Shown piece after piece: positions 16,595 to 24,454 of a DNA stretch of 33,781 bases; position 1 is the stretch's first letter; every line of letters begins with the position of its first letter. The position numbers and the translations under genes were made by a program. The notes beneath the pieces are model-generated. The model was not told the DNA's origin. It searched no databases and saw only the letters and a list, made by a program, of their open reading frames with translations. This stretch comes from CBDCRK01 sp965220955 (GTDB taxonomy: Bacteria; Desulfobacterota; Binatia; Bin18; CBDCRK01), in assembly GCA_965220955.1 (NCBI GenBank), contig CBDCRK010000022.1:1-33781 (forward strand), in the 5' to 3' direction.

Positions 16595-17490
16595 GCGCGG
16601 AACCATTCAAAATCGTTGTGTGTGTCCAGCAGGTTCCGGACATCTACCAGAACCCTCCTGAGTTGGATACCGTTAAGGGGCAACTCATAGAGGAGTCTCT
16701 CCATTACCTGGTTAATGACTATGATCTCCTTGCTTTGGAAGAAGCCCTACGAATCCGAGAGGGCCTTTCCTCTCCTTGCCAGGTGACGGCTCTGTCTTTT
16801 GGGCCTGAACCCGTTAAAGAGATTCTGCGTGTGTGCCTGGCCATGGGAGCGGATAGGGCAGTGCATGTTCACCAGAACAGTGCCAGGGAATGGGATGGGC
16901 TGGCGGTTGCGGCTGTGTTAGCTAAGGCAATCGAGCCCCTGGCTGGTGACCTGATTCTATGTGGTCAGCATTCACTTGAGGGGATACATGGTGTGGTGGG
17001 AGCAGGAATAGCCCATTTTCTCCATCTTCCTGTGGTGATGGGAGTCGTTAAACTGGAGGTCTCTCTTGTCCACAGAAAAATACGGGCCATGCAGAAGCTG
17101 GAGAAGGGTAACCGCTGGTTGTGGGAGTGTTCGCTACCGGCTGTATGTACAGTCGAGCCGGGCATTAGCGTCCCCCGTTACATTCCCATTCATCGCTTGA
17201 TTCTTCACCGTTGCAAGCCAGTTGATGATATGAACCTTGAAGAGCAGGCGGAGATTATTGAGCAGGTTACCTCTCGTTATGGGCGACTTGATTTACAGAA
17301 GGTTGCCTATCCTCGAATACGGCCAAAGAAGACAGAGGCTCCGGCGGCTTCTCTCTCTCCTGCAGAACGCCTTAAGTTTCTTAAGTCCGGAGGGAGGCAG
17401 GAGGAGAAGAAGACAGAGCGATTGAGGGGGGACCCAGACCGGGTTGCCCAGCAGCTTGTCCAGTTTCTGGCTGATAAGGGTTTTGTTTAG
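16591..17490 (+). CDS. etfB: Electron transfer flavoprotein beta subunit
   Basis: The 299-residue protein has the EtfB fold, with KIVVCVQQVPD at the N-terminus, NDYDLLALEEALRIRE, and the AMP/FAD-binding region CGQHSLEGIHGVVGAGIAHFLHLP. It is somewhat longer than usual (about 250-260), with a charged C-terminal extension of about 40 residues. The start overlaps the etfA stop in ATGA, which indicates translational coupling. It is the last gene of the plus-strand block. Sequence does not settle whether this ETF is bifurcating; the genes here favour the simple electron-carrier type. Confidence 0.93.
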   Translation: MSAEPFKIVVCVQQVPDIYQNPPELDTVKGQLIEESLHYLVNDYDLLALEEALRIREGLSSPCQVTALSFGPEPVKEILRVCLAMGADRAVHVHQNSAREWDGLAVAAVLAKAIEPLAGDLILCGQHSLEGIHGVVGAGIAHFLHLPVVMGVVKLEVSLVHRKIRAMQKLEKGNRWLWECSLPAVCTVEPGISVPRYIPIHRLILHRCKPVDDMNLEEQAEIIEQVTSRYGRLDLQKVAYPRIRPKKTEAPAASLSPAERLKFLKSGGRQEEKKTERLRGDPDRVAQQLVQFLADKGFV

Positions 17491-17524
17491 GCCGGATTTC
17501 AGCCTCAACAACATTACTATGCTC

Positions 17525-17727
17525 TCAGGTTACGAAGCGGTCCAACGCACTATCAGCGGTCAATGCTGTCAGCGTGACAATGTCGCGGTCTAGTCGATGG
17601 TCGTAAGGCCGAGAGGGGACGTGCGCACATACCAGAGCATGGACTTCTTCCAGCCACGGTGTTGTCCAGAGTGATCGCATGCTGTCAATGGCAGGCGCCA
17701 CGGTGGGCATCTCGATGGCAAGTACCT
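17525..17727 (-). other. Possible gene fragment downstream of the crotonase gene
   Basis: On the minus strand, directly after the crotonase stop, a frame reads KKVLAIEMPTVAPAIDSM and ends in DRDIVTLTALTADSALDRFVT before a stop at 17525. It has protein-like composition, but there is no start codon with a ribosome site and I do not recognise the family. It may be a decayed gene end. The rest of the 17491-17732 gap shows nothing clear. Confidence 0.25.
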
Positions 17728-17732
17728 TCTTC

Positions 17733-18518
17733 CTAGCGATAGGTAAACTTCGGCTTGCGCTTCTGCAAAAACGCATCCCGCCCCTCAAAATAGTCTGGAT
17801 TCTCAAACGCTTTGGCGCGCAGTTCGCTGCTGACGTCAGTGTCGTCTTTTGCTCCAGCGATGATCTCACGCACCGTGGTCTTCACCGCCCGAATCGTAAA
17901 CTGTGACAGATTGCATAGCTCTTCGGCAAATGCGAAGGTTTCTCGCTCTAAGTCTTCCGGCTCGAACAGGCGCGTCACAATACCACAGGTCAGGGCTTCG
18001 TCGGCCTCGATGACTTTGGCCCCCATCAGCATTTCTTTGGCCTTTGACGGGCCGACCAGGTCAACCAGTCGCTTTGTCTCGCGCAGCGTGTAGGCAACAC
18101 CCAGTCTCGCTGGGGGGATGCAAAACCGGGCCGTACGGTCGGCATAGCGCAGGTCGCAGCCCAGCGCGAGGGCACAGCCACCACCGAAGCAATAGCCTGA
18201 CACCATGGCAATGGTGGGTTTGCCCAGATTGCTCACAGCATCAAAACCGGCCCGAACAATCTTATCGAACTGCGCAGCCGCTTCAGGTGTGGCATGGACC
18301 TTGGGAAACTCGCTGATGTCGGCGCCCGAGGAAAAGGCCTGTGGTGTTGCGCCACGAATAATCAAGACCTTGATCTCCGGGTTTGCCACCACCTCGTCGG
18401 AGAATCGCTTCACCCCCTCCCAGATCGCTATGTTGAGAGCATTGAGCTTATCCGGTCGGTTCAGCACCATCACGGCAACTTCGCCGTGCGTTTCAAGGTA
18501 AACTGGTTGATTGTCCAT
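17733..18518 (-). CDS. Crotonase-fold (enoyl-CoA hydratase/isomerase family) protein lacking hydratase glutamates
   Basis: The crotonase fold is clear: SSGADIS and GYCFGGGCALAL form the oxyanion hole for a CoA thioester. The two catalytic glutamates of classical hydratases (rat Glu144 and Glu164) are replaced by A116 and P136, in GGGCALAL and FCIPPARLG. It is therefore unlikely to hydrate enoyl-CoA by the standard mechanism. It resembles the large PPARLG/PAARLG subgroup of uncharacterised crotonases. I use the second ATG (18518): AAGGAGG runs directly into the first ATG at 18524 but is six bases from the second. It is the first gene on the minus strand after the amine block. Confidence 0.88.
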   Translation of the reverse strand: MDNQPVYLETHGEVAVMVLNRPDKLNALNIAIWEGVKRFSDEVVANPEIKVLIIRGATPQAFSSGADISEFPKVHATPEAAAQFDKIVRAGFDAVSNLGKPTIAMVSGYCFGGGCALALGCDLRYADRTARFCIPPARLGVAYTLRETKRLVDLVGPSKAKEMLMGAKVIEADEALTCGIVTRLFEPEDLERETFAFAEELCNLSQFTIRAVKTTVREIIAGAKDDTDVSSELRAKAFENPDYFEGRDAFLQKRKPKFTYR

Positions 18519-18642
18519 TCTCATCCTCCTTTTCCTTCACGCTTTACCACGCAACCGTTGATAATGGTAGGTAGTTCCTTAACAACAAAGCCGGAGAACA
18601 ATCAGGGGGTAAAATTACAAACCCGACCGCGGCTTGCAAAGT

Positions 18643-19170
18643 ATGCCCAGACATGCCAAGCTGGTTTTCTGTTTCAGCCCTATGGCACTCCCAGAGCGAT
18701 ACAATACGGGATACAACCTCGGCGTCGGTGGGGCGGTAGTCCATGACAACCGCCTTCTCCTGGTACGTCGAGCCTCGCGGCGTGGACGGGGCAACTGGCA
18801 AGTCCCAGGTGGCTTCGTAGAACCAGATGAAACGATCGAGCAGGCCGTCATCCGCGAAGTGGCTGAAGAAGCTGGGGTAATCGCCAAGGTGGATGGTGTG
18901 TTAGCGCTACGTAACCGATACGATCCAGACATCGGCAACAGCATCTATATTGTCCTGCTCCTACATCCCGTCAGTGGCGAGCCTACGCCTGATAATGAAG
19001 AAGTGGACCGCGCGGAGTATCTGACCCTGGAGGAGATTCAGGCCCTTGACCAGATCCCCCCGATCAACCTTGAAATCGCTCAGCGGGTGTTTGCCCCTGA
19101 CCGGCGTCTTTTACTGCCCCAGGAACTCACCCATTTTACTGGAATGACGTATACGCTGTTTGCCGGTTGA
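18643..19170 (+). CDS. Nudix hydrolase
   Basis: A full Nudix box G-x5-E-x7-REVAEEAGV lies at 18811-18879, inside a domain beginning YNLGVGGAVVHDNRLLLVRR. Such proteins cleave nucleoside diphosphate-linked compounds. The start is uncertain: TTG 18634, ATG 18643 and ATG 18682 are all possible and none has a strong ribosome site. The domain itself begins around 18700. The gene lies alone on the plus strand between two minus-strand genes. Confidence 0.85.
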   Translation: MPRHAKLVFCFSPMALPERYNTGYNLGVGGAVVHDNRLLLVRRASRRGRGNWQVPGGFVEPDETIEQAVIREVAEEAGVIAKVDGVLALRNRYDPDIGNSIYIVLLLHPVSGEPTPDNEEVDRAEYLTLEEIQALDQIPPINLEIAQRVFAPDRRLLLPQELTHFTGMTYTLFAG

Positions 19171-19242
19171 TCCGGCATTCATCGGAGACCAGACCATGGC
19201 TTTTTGGACGCCCTGGGGTTCCATAGAAGTCATGTGTCTTTC

Positions 19243-19307
19243 GGTCCAGAGTCCAGAGTCTGGGCTTGGAGACGGTTATGGCTGTTCTAGACTCCGAACT
19301 CCGGACC
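19243..19307. repeat. Imperfect inverted repeat after the Nudix gene
   Basis: A 19-base arm at 19243-19261 (GGTCCAGAGTCCAGAGTCT) faces AGACTCCGAACTCCGGACC at 19289-19307, with 16 of 19 positions paired. It sits between the convergent Nudix and NHL genes, so it may serve as a bidirectional terminator or be a REP-type element. Confidence 0.6.
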
Positions 19308-19354
19308 GTCATTCTTCCAGCAATGTCTTAGCCTCTTTCAAGTCGTGGTGTTAT

Positions 19355-20980
19355 TTATGCCTGTCGCAGTACAATCACGCTCCCCTCTCCATCCCCGGCG
19401 ATATAGATTGTGCCGTCGGCTCCAGTAGCCAAGTCAGCGAATGTGCTGAGCGGGCCTGGAAGCAAGACGGGCACGCCCATAAGGGGTTTTGGCTCTATAC
19501 CCGGAGGAGCACCAACAGCTAGATTGGAAGCAATGATCTGGCGCTGCCCGGTAGCCAGACTCACAGCATGCAGCTCTTTAGTTCCGCAATCAAGAATGAG
19601 TAGCTGATCTCCCCGCACCGCTAGCCCCTGGGGCTCCTTAAGCCCTTCTACCATAGGACTAATAGTGCCGCTGCTATCGATCCTGACAACTCGCCCCTTG
19701 CCAGTTTCGCTCACACAGCAGCTTCCGTCACTACCCGCTACAATACCGGTCGGATGGCTGAGCCCGCTTGCCAGCACCGACACTTCTTTAGTAGCGGGGT
19801 TAATCCCCAGGATTCTGCCCCCACCTCCTTCGGCCACTATCAGGGTGCCATCAGCAGTACACGCCAGGCCATAGAGTTCATTGAGCTCGTTTGCTAGCAC
19901 AGCGGAAGCATGTGAGACGGGGTGGTAAGAGGCCACACCACCGCCTGAGGTAGTTACATAGAGTTCCCCCGAGGCTCCGGCTGCTAACCCGCGAAGAAAT
20001 CCAGGAGAGCCCTCCTCCAGCAACATCCCTAATCGGGTTACGGTGCCAGTCGCAGATATGACCGCAACGCTCATCCCGTCAGCCGCATAGAGCATTCCGT
20101 CCGTGCCACAGGCAAGTCCCCACGGGCCGATTAATCCCGCAGCGACCAATACACGCTCGGCATTGCTACCGTCTGTGGCCACCTCGGCCACACCCCCATC
20201 AATGAAGTGCGAGATGAAGAGACGGTTATCTGGGCTAAAAGCAAGATTATCAATGCCAGGACGGATCTTGGCAAGCACGGTCTTGGCTCCACTCTGGACA
20301 TCAAGGCGAACAATCTCACCACTGCCAGCCTGGGGTACAACTAGCTCCCCTTGTCGATTAAACTTGACGGCAACCGGGGTTGCCAGGCCCGTGGCTACCC
20401 GTTCTGGAGTGCCACCCTCGATGGCTACCCGCCATACTTCTCCAGCCACAACCTCAGGAAAATAAATCTGATTGTCAGGACCCACCATCAGAGCATTGGG
20501 TAAAGGTAGATTACCAGCAATCAGACGAGGCGCCTGGCCGCTTTGCGGGTAGAGTTCAAAGAGCCGACCCCCAGGGCGGCATTCATCCATAAATACCCGG
20601 TCCTGGTAGACCGTGACACCGTTGGCTCCCGGTAGATCTTCGTTGACAATACGAGTGTCGCCATTGGGTGTACGAGCACAAACCCGTGCGCTCATGACCT
20701 CCGTTGCATACATGGCGCCGTGGGAATCAAAGGCCAGGTCATCTGGAGCAACAATGGGACCTCCCACAGGGGAAATGGTTTCGCAGCTTCCACTGCTAAT
20801 ATCAAGCGCGCTCACCTGGCTGCCAAAAGCCTGGGCCACATAGAGCCGGCCGTCAGGGCCAAACTGCATGCCATTGGCACCAAACAGGCCGCTGGGCGGC
20901 ACTAGATGGGTAAGTTGCCAGCCAGTGGCGGCTTGGGGTCCCTTGGCATTAGGACCAAGCAGTGACATATATCTATTCAT
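19355..20980 (-). CDS. NHL/SMP-30-like beta-propeller protein
   Basis: The 541-residue protein is made of repeated blades such as GMQFGPDGRLYVAQ, DLAFDSHGAMYATE, ALMVGPDNQIYFPE and GIVAGSDGSCCVSE. There are enough for two six- or seven-bladed propellers. This pattern is shared by SMP-30/gluconolactonase-like and NHL-repeat proteins. There is no signal peptide, so it is probably cytoplasmic. The start at 20980 has AGGAGGGG eight bases upstream. It is followed 57 bases upstream by the SDR gene on the same strand, so the two are likely co-transcribed. A lactonase role in an oxidation pathway with the SDR is plausible, but metal ligands cannot be assigned with certainty. Confidence 0.8.
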   Translation of the reverse strand: MNRYMSLLGPNAKGPQAATGWQLTHLVPPSGLFGANGMQFGPDGRLYVAQAFGSQVSALDISSGSCETISPVGGPIVAPDDLAFDSHGAMYATEVMSARVCARTPNGDTRIVNEDLPGANGVTVYQDRVFMDECRPGGRLFELYPQSGQAPRLIAGNLPLPNALMVGPDNQIYFPEVVAGEVWRVAIEGGTPERVATGLATPVAVKFNRQGELVVPQAGSGEIVRLDVQSGAKTVLAKIRPGIDNLAFSPDNRLFISHFIDGGVAEVATDGSNAERVLVAAGLIGPWGLACGTDGMLYAADGMSVAVISATGTVTRLGMLLEEGSPGFLRGLAAGASGELYVTTSGGGVASYHPVSHASAVLANELNELYGLACTADGTLIVAEGGGGRILGINPATKEVSVLASGLSHPTGIVAGSDGSCCVSETGKGRVVRIDSSGTISPMVEGLKEPQGLAVRGDQLLILDCGTKELHAVSLATGQRQIIASNLAVGAPPGIEPKPLMGVPVLLPGPLSTFADLATGADGTIYIAGDGEGSVIVLRQA

Positions 20981-21037
20981 TGCGTTTCCCCTCCTTTTTT
21001 AGTCCAAAGTCTCTTGACTTCAAAGTCCTTTCCGATT

Positions 21038-21856
21038 TCAGTGCAGCTCGATCCCGCCATCCACGTTCATTGCTTGGCCGGTGACGTTCTCGGCTGTTGC
21101 CAAGTACACGGCCATTTGGCCAATATCCTCGGGAGTTTGCGGACGGCCCAGAGGGATGAGCCCGTGGACGCGCTGCCAGGCTTGCTCTTTGGACTCGCCT
21201 TCTTTCTTCAACGTGTCTGCCAAGTATTCCCACATCTGGGTGCGGAGAATTCCTGGGCAGATGGCGTTGACCCGAATGTTGGCCTGAGCCAGCTCCTTGG
21301 CCAGGGAATTGGTGAAGCCAACAACCGCAAACTTTGACCCACAGTAATGGGCCAGCCCCGGAGACCCGTTCTTCCCGGCAATCGACGCAATGTTAATAAT
21401 GCATCCACTACCTCGGGCTTTCATTGCTGGGATTACCGCCTGGCACGAGAGGAAGACCCCTTTCACATTAACGGCAAAAGTAAGATCCCAGGCATCTTCG
21501 GTCATGGTCTCAACGGTCGAGACGTTTACCACTCCAGCATTGCAGACAAGAATATGCGGAGCGCCCAGTTGCCCGACGGTCTCTTCGACCATGCGCTGGG
21601 CGTCTTCCTTCTTGGTGATGTCGGCTTGAATGGTAATTGCACGCCGGCCTAAGTCAGCAATCTCCGCCATTGTGGCTTGGGCGGCCGTCAAGCCACCCAC
21701 GGCTGCAGTGCCATACTGCTGCGCGGTACTGGACATTTGCTCGACATCGGCAATGGCAATATCGGCGCCGGCCTTAGCCAGCGCCAGGGCAATGCCCCGT
21801 CCAATCCCGCGTGCACCTCCCGTGACTAATGCGACCTTTCCACTGAGTTGTGTCAT
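21038..21856 (-). CDS. Short-chain dehydrogenase/reductase
   Basis: A classical SDR with cofactor motif TGGARGIG (residues 12-19), acidic IADVE at the end of the second strand (favouring NAD), NAG motif, catalytic SIAG serine region and YCGSK. The C-terminus ends GQAMNVDGGIELH. There is a 20-residue insertion after the second strand (QYGTAAVGGLTAAQATMAE). I choose ATG 21856 because AGGAGGT lies five bases upstream; the GTG at 21862 overlaps that site. It precedes the NHL protein gene on the same strand and is divergent from the DUF1989 gene. The substrate is unknown. Confidence 0.9.
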   Translation of the reverse strand: MTQLSGKVALVTGGARGIGRGIALALAKAGADIAIADVEQMSSTAQQYGTAAVGGLTAAQATMAEIADLGRRAITIQADITKKEDAQRMVEETVGQLGAPHILVCNAGVVNVSTVETMTEDAWDLTFAVNVKGVFLSCQAVIPAMKARGSGCIINIASIAGKNGSPGLAHYCGSKFAVVGFTNSLAKELAQANIRVNAICPGILRTQMWEYLADTLKKEGESKEQAWQRVHGLIPLGRPQTPEDIGQMAVYLATAENVTGQAMNVDGGIELH

Positions 21857-22139
21857 AGGCACCTCCTACAATGTATTTGCTCGGATATCTGTGTGTCTAT
21901 GGCAGACCTTCGGCAGTCGATTTTTTCTAACTAAATCGAACCACCGATTTCTTCACCTATCCCTCTAGCCAACATACATGTGCTATGTTCTACCTATAGT
22001 AGTGAGCAGCTCTTTGGGGAGTTTCGCCATCGCTCCAAATAAACTAAAGGGGAAGATAAGCGCCTGCTCTTTTCAACCACAAACTTAACATTATCCTAAA
22101 ACAACAAAATACTATACCAGGCCAAGGGGAGGAAGGCAG

Positions 22140-22751
22140 ATGGCTAAAAAAGAAATATTTGTGCCGGCAATGGAAGGGCGGAGCTGTGTGGTGCGACGGG
22201 GAGAAACCATTCGCATTGTTGATATGGAGGGGCAGCAGATCTGTGATTTTGCCTGCTTTAACCTGTATCATCCTCAGGAGAAACTCTCGACTGGAGAAAC
22301 CGTGAACTTCAATTTCTCTACAGGTATATACCTGACGGTGGGAAACAGGTTTTACTCCAATTTACAAAACCCTATGTTTGAAATCATGGAAGATATGGCT
22401 AAGGGGGTTCATGATCTCCTCTTCGCCCCCTGTAGTAGTGCCTTTTATGTTGCCTATATGGGAGATCCCACCCACCGGAACTGTCGGGATAATCTGACAG
22501 AGGCCGTCAGGCCGTATGGCTTGGGGCTGATAGACGTGCCAGACCCAGTAAACCTCTTTCAACACACACAACCCAGGGCCGATGGAACAATCGAGGCCCA
22601 TCCGGCTGCCGCCCAAGCTGGCGAATATATTGCCCTCAAAGCCCTAATGGATTGTCTTGTTGCCGTTTCTGCCTGTCCCTACGACGGGGAAATTGACGGA
22701 AAGCGACCCAACGGCCCTCAATGTACGCCCCTGAAAATAGAGTTCGTCTGA
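22140..22751 (+). CDS. DUF1989 (urea carboxylase-associated) family protein
   Basis: The protein matches DUF1989 along its length: GQQICDFACFNLYHP, MFEIMEDMAKGVHDLLFAPCSS, a GDPTHRNCRDNL segment, VPDPVNLFQHTQ and SACPYDGEIDG. The Cys/His/Asp pattern suggests a metal site. Relatives are found beside urea carboxylase and in guanidine degradation, where two paralogues act as carboxyguanidine deiminase. Here there is one gene only and no carboxylase nearby, so the substrate is open. The ATG at 22140 follows GGGGAGGAAGG. The 283-base gap upstream is AT-rich and separates it from the divergent SDR; no clear promoter pair stands out. Confidence 0.87.
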   Translation: MAKKEIFVPAMEGRSCVVRRGETIRIVDMEGQQICDFACFNLYHPQEKLSTGETVNFNFSTGIYLTVGNRFYSNLQNPMFEIMEDMAKGVHDLLFAPCSSAFYVAYMGDPTHRNCRDNLTEAVRPYGLGLIDVPDPVNLFQHTQPRADGTIEAHPAAAQAGEYIALKALMDCLVAVSACPYDGEIDGKRPNGPQCTPLKIEFV

Positions 22752-22997
22752 GTGTTCCGGTCTACCCTGTAACATCCTCCCTCCTTTATTTGGAACATGC
22801 GAGTATAAGTCATCGTTGTGCTCACGTCACGATGTCCGACCAGTTCCTGAACCTGCGAATGTCATAGACGTCTTCGAGCAGGTGGGAGGAACGTTCGAGT
22901 ACTCCCCTTGTCTCCGGGTGCCTCCCCTTTCTTTTGATAACCAGGGAATGGTAGAGGAAGATGGCAACAAAAGATTCTTTCAAAGGAGGGCCAGTCT

Positions 22998-23483
22998 ATG
23001 GCGCAAGATCTTGAAGCACGGCTCAAGGAGCTGGAAGCCCAGGTGCAAGAACTCACCGACCGAGAGGCGATTCGCGCCCTTCGCTACCGCTATCACGAGT
23101 GTATCAACGAGGGGAAAGTGGCTGAGATTCCTGATCTATTCACCGAGGATGGAGACCTGGATTTTGGCTACCTGGGAAAGGCAAAGGGTAGGGCCGAGCT
23201 CACCAAGTTTTTTGCAGGTATTCCTCAGTTGCTGTCGTTTATCAAGCAGTTTGTTCATAACCATGTGGTTGAGGTGCAGGGTAATGGGGGAACTGGCTTT
23301 AGTTATCTTGAAGCCAAGACCATTTCCAAGGGAGAGCCGTACCTGGTAGCGGGCCGGTATAACGACGAGTATGTCAAGGAGAATGGACAGTGGAAATTCA
23401 AAAAGATGCACGTTACCCCATACTTTACGGTACCGCTGAAAGAAGGCTGGGCCCAGGAAGACCGGCTCAAGATGGGACGGTAG
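22998..23483 (+). CDS. SnoaL/NTF2-like domain protein
   Basis: After a short coiled N-terminus (residues 1-22) comes DREAIRALRYRYHECINEGK and DLFTEDGDLDFGYLGKAKGR, the typical start of SnoaL-like_4 proteins related to scytalone dehydratase and ring-hydroxylating small subunits. ATG at 22998 is preceded by AAAGGAGGG. It ends 13 bases before the LLM oxidoreductase gene and is surely co-transcribed with it. The 246-base stretch before it has no recognisable gene. Confidence 0.82.
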   Translation: MAQDLEARLKELEAQVQELTDREAIRALRYRYHECINEGKVAEIPDLFTEDGDLDFGYLGKAKGRAELTKFFAGIPQLLSFIKQFVHNHVVEVQGNGGTGFSYLEAKTISKGEPYLVAGRYNDEYVKENGQWKFKKMHVTPYFTVPLKEGWAQEDRLKMGR

Positions 23484-23496
23484 AAAGGAGGTAACC

Positions 23497-24375
23497 ATGC
23501 AGTATGGGGTGCATGTTAACAGTGGCGCGGCGGTTACGGATCCGGCCGTTCTGCGTGATGTGGCACAGTTGGCAGAGGAGTTAGGCTATGAGTCGATCTT
23601 GATTGGCGATCATGTGATGCCTCCTCGCCAGATCAATACACCTTTCCCCCTCAAGATGGAAAACCCGCCCTGGCATGTATACCAGGAGCACGACTGGCCG
23701 GACTGTTTTGCCATGCTGGCTTTTCTGGCGGCTGCAACCAAGAAGGTGCGCTTGGGTACCAGTGTCATTATCCTGCCCTATCGCCACCCCGTGGTCACAG
23801 CCAAGATGATTGCCACGCTTGATCGCCTGTCTGGAGGTCGGATCATTTGTGGGGTGGGCATTGGCTGGCTGCAAGAGGAATTTGGCTTTCTGGGAGTCCC
23901 TTTTGCTGAGCGGGCTGCCATGAGTGACGAATACGTTGCAGTTATGAAAGCGCTCTGGACCAGTGAGAAGCCGCGCCTTGCCGGTCGCTATGTGAGCATT
24001 GACCAGGACGTGAACTTTGGTCCGCTGCCGGTACAGAAGCCTCACCCTCCTATCTGGGTGGGAGGTAATACTCTTCCTGCCATGCGGCGTACAGCCCGCT
24101 GGGGAGATGGCTGGCAACCCGTTTATCTACCACTTGCACTTGTCCGACAAAAGCTCGAGCAACTCCGGGCGCTTGTTGACCAGGAAGGCCGGGACTTCAA
24201 CCGCCTGGAGATTACGACTCTGGTCGGTGCCAATGTTACCGTGGAAGAGGCAAAAGCCTGTCAGGCTGTGGGCATCCAGATCCTCTATATGCTGACTACT
24301 TCAAACAAACCGCAGGAGCTTTTTGCCCAGATGCGGAAGTTTGCGGGTACAGTACGAGAGACCGGGAGTGCCTAG
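23497..24375 (+). CDS. F420-type luciferase-like monooxygenase family oxidoreductase
   Basis: A TIM-barrel LLM-class protein. Diagnostic segments are ELGYESILIGDHV, VRLGTSVIILPYRHPVVTAKMIATLDRLSGGR, GVGIGWLQEEF and PHPPIWVGGN followed by GDGWQPV. The pattern fits F420-dependent members (TIGR03619-like) rather than FMNH2 monooxygenases, but cofactor choice is an inference. The start has a strong site, AAAGGAGGT, six bases upstream. It forms a pair with the NTF2-like gene upstream, and a transporter gene follows on the same strand. Confidence 0.88.
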   Translation: MQYGVHVNSGAAVTDPAVLRDVAQLAEELGYESILIGDHVMPPRQINTPFPLKMENPPWHVYQEHDWPDCFAMLAFLAAATKKVRLGTSVIILPYRHPVVTAKMIATLDRLSGGRIICGVGIGWLQEEFGFLGVPFAERAAMSDEYVAVMKALWTSEKPRLAGRYVSIDQDVNFGPLPVQKPHPPIWVGGNTLPAMRRTARWGDGWQPVYLPLALVRQKLEQLRALVDQEGRDFNRLEITTLVGANVTVEEAKACQAVGIQILYMLTTSNKPQELFAQMRKFAGTVRETGSA

Positions 24376-24454
24376 TCTGTTCATTGTCCTCAAGACCTGT
24401 CAGGGTTTTATCGAGAATTGCGTAAACGTGATCACTATGAGTAAACACTAACAT

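Noticed and set aside
19160..19522. Plus-strand frame after the Nudix gene
   Set aside because: It covers the inverted repeat and the antisense of the NHL gene; composition and lack of motif argue against coding.
22816..23349. 177-codon frame overlapping the NTF2-like gene
   Set aside because: It has no family resemblance and overlaps a well-supported gene that has a strong ribosome site.
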